This document shows, one piece after another, positions 9,171 to 17,711 of a stretch of DNA of 64,000 nt. The notes below the pieces were generated by a model. That model saw only the letters and a program-made list of their open reading frames with translations. It had not been told where the DNA came from and did not search any database. A program made the translations under genes and the position numbers. Each line of letters begins with the position of its first letter. Position 1 is the first letter of the stretch. Origin of the DNA: Mitsuaria sp. WAJ17 (GTDB lineage: Bacteria > Pseudomonadota > Gammaproteobacteria > Burkholderiales > Burkholderiaceae_C). The stretch spans positions 62,001 to 126,000 of the forward strand of contig NZ_JACJUG010000007.1 in the NCBI RefSeq assembly GCF_014174515.1, in the 5' to 3' direction.

Positions 9171-9713
9171 ATGCCAGCGATGCCGCTCCGTGCCCTCCGC
9201 AGCATCCGCGCGCGCCTCGCTCTCGGCACCTGCCACGCTCTCTGCGCCCGCCACGCCCTGCGGGTCGGCGCGCTGGCCTGTGCAGCCTTCGCGGCGCAGG
9301 TTCCGGCGGAACCCGGCCGGTTCACGCTCTACCGCTGCGGCCCGCAGGGGCGCGAGCTGCGCAACACGCCCTGCCCTCAGGAGCCCGGTGCCAGCCAAGT
9401 GCTGCACTACGACGCCGACGATGCCCAGGCCGCCGCCGCTGCACGGGAGCGAATCCGCCAAGAAGGCTTGCTGCTCGACCGCCTGGCCAGGGAACGCGAA
9501 GCACGGGCACGCGCCGAGCGCCAGGCCATCGAGCGCGCGGGGCCAGGGGTAGCCATTGGGCCCAAGGCCTTGCCTCCGAGCGTTTCTGCATCGGCACCAG
9601 CCAAGGCCTCCCCCCAGCGCAAGGCCTGGGTGCGGCAAGGCAAACCAGCAAACAAGCCAGCCACCAGGCCGGCACAGCCAGGCCCGGGACCGCTGGCGCG
9701 CAAGAGCCCCTAG
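9171..9713 (+). CDS. Putative exported DUF4124-like protein
   Basis: A 180-residue protein. After a basic, hydrophobic N-terminus (VGALACAAFAAQVPA) comes a FTLYRCGPQGRELRNTPCP segment that resembles the DUF4124 pattern (YRC...G...T.CP). An Arg/Glu/Ala-rich probable coiled coil follows (about residues 82-120), then a Pro/Lys-rich basic tail. It is probably periplasmic; the function is unknown. The start is uncertain because a second ATG lies 9 bases downstream and no strong RBS is present. Confidence 0.6.
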   Translation: MPAMPLRALRSIRARLALGTCHALCARHALRVGALACAAFAAQVPAEPGRFTLYRCGPQGRELRNTPCPQEPGASQVLHYDADDAQAAAAARERIRQEGLLLDRLAREREARARAERQAIERAGPGVAIGPKALPPSVSASAPAKASPQRKAWVRQGKPANKPATRPAQPGPGPLARKSP

Positions 9714-9975
9714 AAGACGGCGTCGCTGCCGCGCCCCCTCAGGCCCGAGGCCCGCATCCATCGCGTGCGTGCCCGCCCTGTGCACGCGCCTTGCACCACG
9801 CCTTGCACCACGCACAAGTCCCCTCGCTCCCCCCCTCCCCTCGGCACGCCCCGCTCGCTCCCCGAGCCCTGCCCCGTGGTCTCGCAGCGTGGATTGACGG
9901 CGCCAGCCCCCGGGCTCCGGGAGCGCTTGAGCCCGGTCAAGCGGGGCCTTCAGCGAAGCGAAAGCCAGGCTGGAC

Positions 9976-9981
9976 TAGAAT
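9976..9981 (+). promoter_or_regulatory. Probable -10 element of the cobalamin riboswitch transcript
   Basis: TAGAAT preceded by C (CTAGAAT) lies seven bases before the first conserved riboswitch bases, a sensible place for the btuB/cob promoter. A recognisable -35 is lacking. The preceding stretch 9714-9975 contains only a tandem 12-base repeat (9789-9812) and no gene. Confidence 0.5.
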
Positions 9982-9987
9982 GCGCGC

Positions 9988-10196
9988 TGTTGGTGCTCGC
10001 CCGGACCCATCGGTCAGGGCAGTTAAACGGGAATCAGAAGGGGACGCCTCCACGAGGCCGACCTAACCTGAGCTGTCCCCGCAACGGTAAGCGGACAAGG
10101 CTGCAAGGCCTTCAGTTGCTGCACATGAATCCACTGGTGTCCAGGGCACTGGGAAGGATGCAGTGACACGATCCGCCAGCCCGGATACCGGCCAAC
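9988..10196 (+). ncRNA. Adenosylcobalamin riboswitch (B12 element)
   Basis: The conserved pieces appear in the right order: GGTGC near the 5' end (9992), GGGAA-type core (ACGGGAATCAG), TGTCCCCGCAACGGTAAG (the near-invariant CCCCGCAAC-GTAAG), CACTGGGAAGG, and the B12 box AGCCCGGATACCGGCC close to the 3' end. It lies upstream of btuB and the long cob operon, so cobalamin should repress uptake and late biosynthesis. The intrinsic terminator just downstream suggests control by attenuation. Confidence 0.95.
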
Positions 10197-10200
10197 GGGT

Positions 10201-10230
10201 GAGGCGACTGCGCAAGCAGCGCCTCGTTTT
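10201..10230 (+). terminator. Riboswitch expression-platform terminator
   Basis: GAGGCG-A-CTGC, GCAA tetraloop, GCAG-CGCCTC, then GTTTT: a stable stem with one bulged A and a short T run, five bases after the riboswitch. Ligand-bound RNA would be expected to allow this hairpin and stop transcription before btuB. The btuB ATG, about 57 bases further on, has no good nearby Shine-Dalgarno sequence. Confidence 0.75.
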
Positions 10231-10286
10231 CACAGGAGCCTGCGGGGAAGCTGGCACCTGGACCGCCTCGTAGTCCCGTTTTTCTC

Positions 10287-12224
10287 ATGTCCGCTTCCTT
10301 CCTGCGTGCTGCACGCCAGCCTTCGCCTGCGCGCCTGCCTGCCTCCGTTCGCCCCTCCTCCACCCTGAGCGTGATCGCGCTAAGCCTGCTGGCCCTGTCG
10401 GCACAGGCCCAGGAGACCCCCAACAAGCTGGGCCAGGTCCAGGTCACCGCCACGCGCTCCAAGCTGGAACTGAGTCAGGCGCTGGCCGATGTCACCGTGC
10501 TGACCCGCGCCGACATCGAACGCCAGGGCTTCGGCAACCTGGTTGACCTGCTGGGCCGTCAGTCCTGCGTCGAGCTCGTGCGCAACGGCAATCCCGGCAC
10601 CAACACCAGCCTCTTCCTGCGCGGCGCCAACACACAGCACACGCTGCTGCTGGTGGACGGCGTGCGCATGGACACCCAGTCCGGCTCCGGCGGCGCCGCC
10701 TGGGAAGCCATCCCCCTGGCCCAGATCGAGCGCGTGGAAATCGTCCGTGGCGCGGCCAGCAGTGTCTATGGCTCGGATGCCATGTCCGGTGTGATCCAGG
10801 TCTTCACCCGCAAGGGCAAGCGCACGCCCACCGTCGAGATCGGCGCCGGCGTGGGCAGCCTGGGCCTGGTCAAGGGCGACCTCAGCCTCAGCGGCGCTGC
10901 CGGCGCCCTGGACTACGCCCTGAGCCTGGCTCAGGAAGTGGCCGACGGCTTCAACATCCGCAAGGTCAGCAACGACCCCGGCTACAACCCGGACATCGAC
11001 GGCTGGCGCACCCACAGCGTCAACGCCCGCCTGGGCTACCAGCTGGACGCGGGCCAGCGTCTGGAGCTGGTCAACACCTACAGCAGCCTGGACAGCGACT
11101 ACGATGCCTCGGCCAAGCCCAAGGTCGGTGTGCGCGACCGCAATGTGCATGACACCCACGCCAGCCGCGCCCTGTGGAGTGCCCAGTGGACGAACGACTG
11201 GCAGACCGAGGCCAGCCTCGGCGACTCGCGCGAGCGCTACGAGACCCTCACCAACAATGCCTCCACCTACCTGACAGAGACCCAGGTTCGCCAGTACGCC
11301 CTGGGCAGCACGATCAAGCTCCCCGTGGGCCAGCTCAATGCCGTGCTGGAACGGCGCGAGGACAAGCTGGTCAACTCCGGCCTCATGCCCGCCACCGGCG
11401 GCCAGGTCCAGCGCCACCAGAACGCCGTGGGCGCCAGCTACCTCTACAGCAACAGCAGCATCGATGCCCAGCTGCACCTGCGCCATGACCAGGACAGCGC
11501 CTTCGGCGGCGTCAACACCGGCACCGTGGCCGCGGGCTGGCGCTTTCTGCCGGGCCTGCGCGCCTGGGCCAGCGCCGGCACCGCTTTCCGTGCGCCGACG
11601 CTCTACCAGAGCTACAGCGAATTCGGTCCCAAGCCCGGCGTGGCCGCCCTCAATCCCGAGCGTGGCCGCAACACGGAACTGGGCCTCAACTGGAGCCAGG
11701 GCGACAGCGAGCTGGGGCTGACGGTCTACAACAACCGCATCCGCGACCTGATCTCCTGGGACGGCAGCTTCGCCGCCCATTGCGTCTCCACCTACGGCGG
11801 CTGCTACGGCAACCTGGCCAAGGTGCGACTGCAGGGCGTGACCCTGCAGGGCGAGACGCAGATCGCAGGCCTGCGCATGCAAGGTTCGCTGGATTTCCAG
11901 AACCCGCGCGACCTGGGCACCGACAAGCTGCTGGGCCGTCGCGCCAAGAAGCACGGCAGCCTGCGACTGGAGAAGACGCTGAACCAGTGGTCCGGCGGCC
12001 TTCAGATCCAGGCCCACGGCAGCCGCTTCGACGACAACGCCAACACCAAGCCCCTGGGCGGCTATGCGCTGGTCCATCTGGACCTGAGCTATCGCGTGAA
12101 CCCGCAAGTGCGCCTGCAGGCCAACATCGACAACGCCTTCAACAAGGACTACGAAACGGCCAAGGGCTACTCGCAGGCGCCGCGCACCTTCTTCGTCGGC
12201 GTTCGCTTCACGCCGGGAGTGTGA
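10287..12224 (+). CDS. btuB: TonB-dependent vitamin B12 receptor BtuB
   Basis: Outer-membrane cobalamin transporter, 645 aa. A long N-terminus ends in a signal peptide (LSVIALSLLALSAQAQ). It is followed by a TonB-box-like segment (GQVQVTATR), the plug domain with LFLRGANTQHTLLLVDGVRM and VEIVRGAASSVYGSDAMSGVI, and a 22-strand barrel ending in FFVGVRFTPGV. The cobalamin riboswitch upstream supports the substrate. It would deliver B12 to the BtuFCD system encoded downstream. Confidence 0.94.
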   Translation: MSASFLRAARQPSPARLPASVRPSSTLSVIALSLLALSAQAQETPNKLGQVQVTATRSKLELSQALADVTVLTRADIERQGFGNLVDLLGRQSCVELVRNGNPGTNTSLFLRGANTQHTLLLVDGVRMDTQSGSGGAAWEAIPLAQIERVEIVRGAASSVYGSDAMSGVIQVFTRKGKRTPTVEIGAGVGSLGLVKGDLSLSGAAGALDYALSLAQEVADGFNIRKVSNDPGYNPDIDGWRTHSVNARLGYQLDAGQRLELVNTYSSLDSDYDASAKPKVGVRDRNVHDTHASRALWSAQWTNDWQTEASLGDSRERYETLTNNASTYLTETQVRQYALGSTIKLPVGQLNAVLERREDKLVNSGLMPATGGQVQRHQNAVGASYLYSNSSIDAQLHLRHDQDSAFGGVNTGTVAAGWRFLPGLRAWASAGTAFRAPTLYQSYSEFGPKPGVAALNPERGRNTELGLNWSQGDSELGLTVYNNRIRDLISWDGSFAAHCVSTYGGCYGNLAKVRLQGVTLQGETQIAGLRMQGSLDFQNPRDLGTDKLLGRRAKKHGSLRLEKTLNQWSGGLQIQAHGSRFDDNANTKPLGGYALVHLDLSYRVNPQVRLQANIDNAFNKDYETAKGYSQAPRTFFVGVRFTPGV

Positions 12225-12225
12225 C

Positions 12226-12299
12226 GTCCCCCCTGCGCGCTTCGCGCGCCCCCTGAGGGGGCACGCCCGCAGGCCCGGCGGCGCCGGATCCGCGGGCGT
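12226..12299 (+). repeat. REP-like hairpin repeat, copy 1
   Basis: A compound palindrome of a C-rich/G-rich outer pair around GCGCGC-TTC-GCGCGC, then a second stem in which CGCCCGC pairs with GCGGGCG around a CGGCG-CGCCGG core. Copy 2 at 51442-51519 has the same architecture with compensating changes in the stems (GCTCGC/GCGAGC). It fills the gap between btuB and cobU, where it could attenuate or stabilise the transcript. Confidence 0.7.
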
Positions 12300-12339
12300 C
12301 GCTCGGTGAATGCAGATTGATGCGGAAAGGCCCACGAGC

Positions 12340-12888
12340 ATGAGCACGCAGTCACACACACTCATTGTCGGCGGCCAGCGCAGCGGCAAGTCTCGGCACG
12401 CTGAGCGCCTCGCGCTGGACTGGGCCCGCGGGCCCGGCCACAGCGTCTGCGTGATCGCCACGGCCGAGGCACATGACGAGGAGATGCGGCAGCGCATCGC
12501 CCGCCACCAGGCCGATCGCCCGGCGGGCTTTGCCACGGTGGAGGCGCCGCTGCATCTGGCCGAGGCCCTGCAGTCGGCAGCCGCGCCGGGGCGCTTGCTG
12601 ATCGTGGACTGCCTGACCCTGTGGCTCACCAACTGGCTGATGCCCATGGACGGTCAGCCGCGCCGCGAGGCCTGGGATGAGGCTTTCAATGCCCTGCTGG
12701 CCATGCTGCCTACGCTGGCCTCGCCGGTGGTCTTCGTCTCCAACGAGGTGGGCTGGGGCGTGATGCCCATGGGCCGCGAGGTGCGCGAGTACGTTGATGA
12801 GCTCGGCCGCCTGAACCAGGCGGTGGCACGCCATTGCGCCCAGCTGACGCTGATGGTGGCGGGCCAGGCCTGGACAAGGGATGTCTAG
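12340..12888 (+). CDS. cobU: Adenosylcobinamide kinase / adenosylcobinamide-phosphate guanylyltransferase
   Basis: Bifunctional enzyme that phosphorylates adenosylcobinamide and activates it with GTP to AdoCbi-GDP, the substrate of CobS. The 182-residue product has the P-loop GGQRSGKSRHAE at residues 10-21, the IARHQADRP segment with the guanylylated His region, and VDCLTLWLTN. ATG at 12340 has GGAAAGG upstream; an earlier in-frame ATG at 12310 has no RBS and gives a non-conserved prefix. Confidence 0.96.
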   Translation: MSTQSHTLIVGGQRSGKSRHAERLALDWARGPGHSVCVIATAEAHDEEMRQRIARHQADRPAGFATVEAPLHLAEALQSAAAPGRLLIVDCLTLWLTNWLMPMDGQPRREAWDEAFNALLAMLPTLASPVVFVSNEVGWGVMPMGREVREYVDELGRLNQAVARHCAQLTLMVAGQAWTRDV

Positions 12889-13024
12889 CCCCTTCCCCGA
12901 GGGCGCCGGCCCATGGGAGCTGGCGCCCCTTGCCCCCGCCGGGGTGGCCCTGCGTGCGGCCTTGAGCCGCAAGCGAGGCCTGGTTTGTGCGTGAGTGTGG
13001 TGCTTTGAGTGAAAGACGACTGAG

Positions 13025-13972
13025 ATGAGCATGTTGATGGGCAAGACCCGACCCCTCGCCAGGCTGCTGCTGACTCTGCTGGCGGCCCTCTGCTGGAACA
13101 TGGCCAGCGCCGCCCCCGTCCAGCTCAAGGACGACCGCGGCCAGAACGTCACGCTGCCGGACGTGCCCCGCCGCATCATCAGCCTGCTGCCCTCGTTGAC
13201 CGAGTCCGTCTGCACCCTGGGCGAATGCACGCGCCTGGTGGGCGTGGACCGCTATTCCAACTTCCCCGCCTCCATCCAGTCCCTGCCACGCCTGGGTGGC
13301 ATGGACGACACCAGCATCGAAAGCATCGTCGCCCTCAGGCCCGACGTGGTGCTGGTGGCCATCTCCTCGCGACTGACCGACCGCCTGGAGGCGCTGGGCC
13401 TGAAGGTCATCGCCCTGGAGCCCAAGACCCATGCGGACGTGCAGCGCGTGCTGGGCAAGGTCGCCCAACTGCTGGGCAAACCGCAGGCAGGCGCCCAGGT
13501 CTGGCAGCGCATCGACGAAGGCATCAAGGAAGCCGCCGCCAGCCTGCCGCCCGCGGCACGGCAGCTGAACGTCTACTACGAGGTCGATAGCGCCCCCTAC
13601 GCCGCCGGCACCAGTTCCTTCATCGGCGAGACCCTCGCTCGGCTGGGCGCGCGCAATGTGATTCCCGCCGAGCTGGGCCCCTTCCCCAAGCTCAATCCCG
13701 AGTACGTGGTGCGAGCCAACCCGCAGGTCATCATGGTGGGGCAACGCAGCGCGCCGGGCCTGCCGCAGCGGCCGGGCTGGAACAGCATCCAGGCGGTGAA
13801 GAACCAGCGCATCTGCGTCTGGCTGCCCGATGAGTCCGACGTGCTGGTACGCCCCGGCCCCCGCATGGCCGAGGCCGCCGTGCTGATGGCGCGCTGCCTG
13901 CGCCAGGCCGCCGCAGGCCCGGTGCCCCTGCCGACCACGCCCTTCAACGCGCCTCCGGGTGGCATGCGCTGA
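13025..13972 (+). CDS. btuF: Periplasmic cobalamin-binding protein BtuF
   Basis: Substrate-binding protein of a B12 ABC importer. A 315-residue product with a Sec signal peptide (ARLLLTLLAALCWNMASAA), then the two-lobe TroA-like fold (RIISLLPSLTESVCTLG; the family helix start IESIVALRPDVVLV). Three ATG codons (13025, 13031, 13037) are possible starts; the first has a GAAAGA sequence upstream. btuC begins 14 bases after its stop. The 136-base gap from cobU contains an inverted repeat (GGGCGCC / GGCGCCC, about 12902-12929) without a T run. Confidence 0.93.
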   Translation: MSMLMGKTRPLARLLLTLLAALCWNMASAAPVQLKDDRGQNVTLPDVPRRIISLLPSLTESVCTLGECTRLVGVDRYSNFPASIQSLPRLGGMDDTSIESIVALRPDVVLVAISSRLTDRLEALGLKVIALEPKTHADVQRVLGKVAQLLGKPQAGAQVWQRIDEGIKEAAASLPPAARQLNVYYEVDSAPYAAGTSSFIGETLARLGARNVIPAELGPFPKLNPEYVVRANPQVIMVGQRSAPGLPQRPGWNSIQAVKNQRICVWLPDESDVLVRPGPRMAEAAVLMARCLRQAAAGPVPLPTTPFNAPPGGMR

Positions 13973-13986
13973 GGGGGTAAGTCACC

Positions 13987-14979
13987 ATGAAACCCTGGGC
14001 CCTCCTCGTCCTGCTGACCCTGATCGCCACGGGCCTGTGCCTCGCCGGCGTGGCCGTGGGCAGCACCGGCTTCGCCTTCGACATCCTCGCCAGCCAGGAC
14101 GCCATGCAGGAGCAGATCCTGTGGCAGATCCGCTTCCCGCGCTCCATCGGTTCCCTGCTGGCCGGCGCGCTGCTGGGCCTGGGCGGCGCCATCGCGCAAG
14201 GCCTGTTTCGCAACCCGCTGGCCGACCCCTACCTGCTGGGGGCCTCTGCCGGCGCCTCGCTGGGCGTGGCTGCCCTGCTGGTGGCCATCGGGGTGAGTCC
14301 GTCGGCGGTGGCGCTGATGCTGCGCATCGGCCTCACCGGCACCGCCTTCATCGGCGCCCTGGCCGGTGTGAGCTTGACCCTGCTGCTGGCGCGCGGTGTC
14401 GAGCAGTCCATCCGCCTGCTGCTGGCCGGGGTGATCGTGGGCGTGGTGCTGTTCGCCCTCACCTCGCTGCTGACCCTGATGACGCCGGACATCATGCGCC
14501 CCATGCAGGCTTTCATGCTGGGCACCAGCGGCTTCCTGAGCTGGGCTTCGGTGTGGGTGCTGGCCCCCGCCTTGCTGCTGTGTCTGATGGGCGCGTTGGG
14601 CGCCAGCCGCGCGCTGGACGCCCTGACCCTGGGCGAGGCCACGGCACGCTCGCTGGGCGTACGTCTGTCCCTGGTGCGACTCTTCCTGATCGCGCTGCTG
14701 GCCCTGGCCACGGGGGCGGCGGTAGCGCAGGCCGGGTTGATCGCCTTCGTGGGCCTGGTGGCGCCGCACCTGGTGCGCAGCCGCGTGCTGTGCACCCATG
14801 GCTGGCTACTGCTGCTCTCGGCCCTGGCCGGCGGCTGCCTGCTGCTGTCCGCCGACATCGTCGCCCGCTGGGTCATCGCCCCGCAGGAGCTGCCGGTGGG
14901 CGTCGTCACCTCCTTGCTGGGCGGAGCCTACCTGCTGGTGCTGATGCATCGTGGGCCCTTGTCGGAGAAGCGCGCATGA
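13987..14979 (+). CDS. btuC: Cobalamin ABC transporter permease BtuC
   Basis: FecCD-type inner-membrane permease, 330 aa, with about ten hydrophobic segments. Family hallmarks are RFPRSIGSLLAGALLGLGGAIAQGLFRNPLADPYLLGASAGA and GLIAFVGLVAPHLVR (coupling-helix region). It would form a dimer with two BtuD subunits and receive B12 from BtuF. A GGGGG-type RBS precedes the ATG. Its stop overlaps the btuD start as ATGA. Confidence 0.96.
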   Translation: MKPWALLVLLTLIATGLCLAGVAVGSTGFAFDILASQDAMQEQILWQIRFPRSIGSLLAGALLGLGGAIAQGLFRNPLADPYLLGASAGASLGVAALLVAIGVSPSAVALMLRIGLTGTAFIGALAGVSLTLLLARGVEQSIRLLLAGVIVGVVLFALTSLLTLMTPDIMRPMQAFMLGTSGFLSWASVWVLAPALLLCLMGALGASRALDALTLGEATARSLGVRLSLVRLFLIALLALATGAAVAQAGLIAFVGLVAPHLVRSRVLCTHGWLLLLSALAGGCLLLSADIVARWVIAPQELPVGVVTSLLGGAYLLVLMHRGPLSEKRA

Positions 14980-15827
14980 GTCCTTCACTGCATCTGCCCA
15001 TGGCCTTCGAGGTCGATCTGCTGGGCCTGCAGCTGCAGGGCCAGCCGGTGCTCAGGACGCTCTACACCGCCCTGCCCCGCCAGCGCTGGACAGCCATCGT
15101 GGGGCCCAACGGTGCCGGCAAGTCCACCCTGCTGCGCGCCATGGCCGCGCTGCTGCCGGCCCAGGGCCGCATCGACTTCCTGGACAGGCCCCTGGGTGAC
15201 TGGATGCCCAAGGTCCGCGCCCGCAGCCTCTCCTGGCTGGGCCAGAACGAGAGCGGCGGCGACGACCTCAGCGCCTACGAGGTCGTGATGCTGGGCCGCC
15301 TTCCACACCAGGCCTGGCTCTCGCCACCCAGCGCCGAGGACCACGAGGCCGTGGCCCAGGCCATGCGCCAGACCCAATGCTGGGACTGGCGCGAGCGCCG
15401 CCTGCAGCGCCTCTCCGGCGGCGAGCGCCAGCGCGTGCTGCTGGCCCGCGCGCTGGCCGTGCAGGCCGAGGTGCTGCTGATGGACGAACCCCTGGCCCAC
15501 CTCGACCCACCGCACCAGGCCGACTGGCTGGACTGCGTGCGCGGCCTCACCGCCCAGGGCCGCACCGTCATCAGCGTGCTGCACGAGCTCAACATCGCCC
15601 TGCAGGCCGACGAGCTGGTGGTGATGGCCAAGGGTCAGATCCACCACCAGGGCGCCCCGGCCGATCCCGCCACGCACCGCGCCCTGCAGGCTGTCTTCGA
15701 CGACCGCCTGCAGATCCTGCAGGTGCAGGGCCAGTGGCTGGCCCTGCCCTTCAGCCCCGCGCCTGCGGCCCCGCCGCCCGCCCCGGGAGACCTGGCCCCC
15801 GTGCTGCCTCTGCGCCGCCCCGCCTGA
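14976..15827 (+). CDS. btuD: Cobalamin ABC transporter ATP-binding protein BtuD
   Basis: ABC ATPase, 283 aa. Walker A GPNGAGKST, Q-loop WLGQNE, signature LSGGERQRV, Walker B VLLMDEP with the D-loop LAHLD, and switch His in VLHELN are all present. It starts four bases inside btuC (ATGA overlap). The C-terminus carries a Pro/Ala-rich tail of about 30 residues beyond the ABC fold. Confidence 0.96.
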   Translation: MSPSLHLPMAFEVDLLGLQLQGQPVLRTLYTALPRQRWTAIVGPNGAGKSTLLRAMAALLPAQGRIDFLDRPLGDWMPKVRARSLSWLGQNESGGDDLSAYEVVMLGRLPHQAWLSPPSAEDHEAVAQAMRQTQCWDWRERRLQRLSGGERQRVLLARALAVQAEVLLMDEPLAHLDPPHQADWLDCVRGLTAQGRTVISVLHELNIALQADELVVMAKGQIHHQGAPADPATHRALQAVFDDRLQILQVQGQWLALPFSPAPAAPPPAPGDLAPVLPLRRPA

Positions 15828-15865
15828 AGTCCCGCCTGCCGTCAGGCCTGAACCCTGGATCGACC

Positions 15866-17167
15866 ATGCCCAGCTGCCCCGCCCTCATGATCAGCGCCCC
15901 GGCCTCCGGCCAGGGCAAGACCAGCGTCACCGCCGCCATCGCCACCCAGGCCCGCCGCCAGGGCCGGCGGGTGCGTGTCTTCAAGACCGGTCCGGACTAC
16001 CTGGATCCCATGATCCTGGAGCGCGCCAGCGGTGCGCCGGTCTACCAGCTGGACCTCTTCATGGGCGGCCTGGCCCATTGCCAGGCCCTGCTGGCGCAGG
16101 CCGCGGCCGTGGCCGACCTGATCCTGGTGGAAGGCGTGATGGGCCTCTTCGACGGCGAACCCAGCAGTGCCGACCTCGCTGCCGCCTTCGGCCTGCCGGT
16201 GCTGGCCGTGCTGGACGCCTCGGCCATGGCCCAGACCTTCGCCGCCCTGGCCACCGGCCTGGCCCGCTACCGCAGCGACATCCGCGTGGCCGGCGTGGTG
16301 GCCAACCGCGTGGGCAGCGAATCCCATGCCCGCATGGTGGCCCAGGGCCTGCCGCAAGACCTGCCCCTCGTTGCCGCGCTGCGCCGCCAGCCCGAGCTGA
16401 GCCTGCCGGAGCGGCACCTGGGCCTGGTCCAGGCGCTGGAGCTGCAAGGGCTGGATGCGCAGCTCCAGGCCTGGGCCGACGCCTGGGAGACAGGCTGCTT
16501 GCTGGGCCAGGGCCTGGAGGCCGCACTGGCGCCGGTGGACTTCCAGGCGCCCGCCCAGCCGGACCACGGCCAGCCGCTGGCCGGCCGGTGCATCGCCATC
16601 GCCCGCGATGCCTGCTTCAGCTTCATCTACCCCGCCAACGTGGACTGCCTGCGCGGGCTGGGCGCCGAGCTGCGCTTCTTCTCGCCCCTGGCCGGCGAGG
16701 CCCTGCCCGACTGCGAAGCCCTCTGGCTGCCCGGCGGCTACCCCGAGCTGCATGCCCAGGCCCTGGCCGACCACCCCAGCTTCTTTGCGGCCCTGCGCCG
16801 GCATCAGGCCGCCGGCAAGCCCCTGTTGGCCGAGTGCGGCGGTCTGCTGGTGCTGCTGGAGCAGCTCACCGATGCCGAAGGCAAGACCTGGCCCCTGGCC
16901 GGACTCCTGCCCGGCACTGGCCGCATGCAGACCCGCCTCTCGGCCCTGGGCCTGCAGTCCATCGCCTGGCCCGAGGGTGAGCTGCGCGGCCACAGCTTCC
17001 ATTACTCCACGATGGAAACGCCGCTGACCGGCATTGCCCTGGCCGTCAATCCCAACGGCGGCAAGACCTGCGAGTCGCTCTATCAGCAGGGCGCGATCCG
17101 AGCCAGCTACATACATCACTACTTCCCTGCCAATGCTGGCGCCGTGGCGCAGTTCTTCGGCGCCTGA
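15866..17167 (+). CDS. cbiA: Cobyrinate a,c-diamide synthase (CbiA/CobB)
   Basis: ATP- and glutamine-dependent amidation of the a and c carboxylates of cobyrinic or hydrogenobyrinic acid. The 433-residue protein has the N-terminal ATPase motif SAPASGQGKTSV, the KTGPDYLDPM substrate loop, and a class I glutamine amidotransferase domain with nucleophile Cys in LLAECGGLL and a catalytic His near HSFHYS. Whether it works on the early cobyrinate or the ring-III hydrogenobyrinate pathway cannot be told, because no ring-building genes are in the window. Confidence 0.95.
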   Translation: MPSCPALMISAPASGQGKTSVTAAIATQARRQGRRVRVFKTGPDYLDPMILERASGAPVYQLDLFMGGLAHCQALLAQAAAVADLILVEGVMGLFDGEPSSADLAAAFGLPVLAVLDASAMAQTFAALATGLARYRSDIRVAGVVANRVGSESHARMVAQGLPQDLPLVAALRRQPELSLPERHLGLVQALELQGLDAQLQAWADAWETGCLLGQGLEAALAPVDFQAPAQPDHGQPLAGRCIAIARDACFSFIYPANVDCLRGLGAELRFFSPLAGEALPDCEALWLPGGYPELHAQALADHPSFFAALRRHQAAGKPLLAECGGLLVLLEQLTDAEGKTWPLAGLLPGTGRMQTRLSALGLQSIAWPEGELRGHSFHYSTMETPLTGIALAVNPNGGKTCESLYQQGAIRASYIHHYFPANAGAVAQFFGA

Positions 17168-17185
17168 ACCTCTGAGTTCCACCCC

Positions 17186-17641
17186 ATGCTGATCGAAACT
17201 GGATTCGCCCAGATCACCCAGGCCCTGTTGTGGCCGGTGCTGATCCTCGTTGCCCTGGGCTTTGTCTACGCGCTCTGGACCGTGGGGGTCACGCTCATGG
17301 ACGCCCTGCTGCGCCGCCGCGGCCGCCGCCTGCTGCAGCCCGATGCCGACTCCCTGGAGCAGTTGGAGCTGCAGGTGCTGCGCCAGCTGGAGCCCACCCG
17401 CCTGCTGGGCCGGGTGTGCCCGCTGCTGGGCCTGATCGCCACCATGGTGCCCCTGGGCCCGGCCCTGCAGCAGGTCGCCGCGGGCCAGGGTCACCAGGCC
17501 CTGGCCGTGTTCGGTTCGGCCTTCTCGGGCGTGGTGCTGGCCATGACGGCGGCGGCCATCGCCCTGGTCGTCTACTCAGTGCGCCGCCGTTGGCTGCTGG
17601 CCGAGCTGCTGGACATCAAGAAGGAAAGGGGTTGGGAATGA
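17186..17641 (+). CDS. MotA/TolQ/ExbB-family proton-channel protein (short)
   Basis: A 151-residue membrane protein with three predicted membrane spans (about 13-35, 76-98 and 106-130). The second half matches the ExbB/TolQ channel domain (RLLGRVCPLLGLIATMVPLGPAL, then FSGVVLAMTAAAIALVVY). It is much shorter than ordinary ExbB (about 240 aa). Its neighbours, a DUF2149 gene and an exported CobN-like gene, mark it as part of a dedicated set rather than the general TonB motor. By analogy it may couple the proton motive force to the periplasmic partner (inference). Confidence 0.88.
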   Translation: MLIETGFAQITQALLWPVLILVALGFVYALWTVGVTLMDALLRRRGRRLLQPDADSLEQLELQVLRQLEPTRLLGRVCPLLGLIATMVPLGPALQQVAAGQGHQALAVFGSAFSGVVLAMTAAAIALVVYSVRRRWLLAELLDIKKERGWE

Positions 17642-17673
17642 GCGCCGCCCGGCCGCCCGAAGGGGCTCATTCC

Positions 17674-17699
17674 CGCTGGGCGGGACAGCACGCCCAGCG
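17674..17699 (+). repeat. Intercistronic hairpin before the DUF2149 gene
   Basis: Perfect 9-bp inverted repeat CGCTGGGCG / CGCCCAGCG with an 8-base loop between the ExbB-like and DUF2149 genes. There is no T run, so it is more likely an mRNA processing or stability element than a terminator. A 25-codon frame (17638-17715) runs through it and ends in an ATGA overlap with the next gene. Confidence 0.5.
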
Positions 17700-17711
17700 A
17701 AGGGTGCCCGA

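Noticed and set aside
9789..9812. Tandem direct repeat CCTTGCACCACG x2, considered as a CRISPR or iteron fragment.
   Set aside because: Only two adjacent copies with no spacers and no cas or replication genes nearby.
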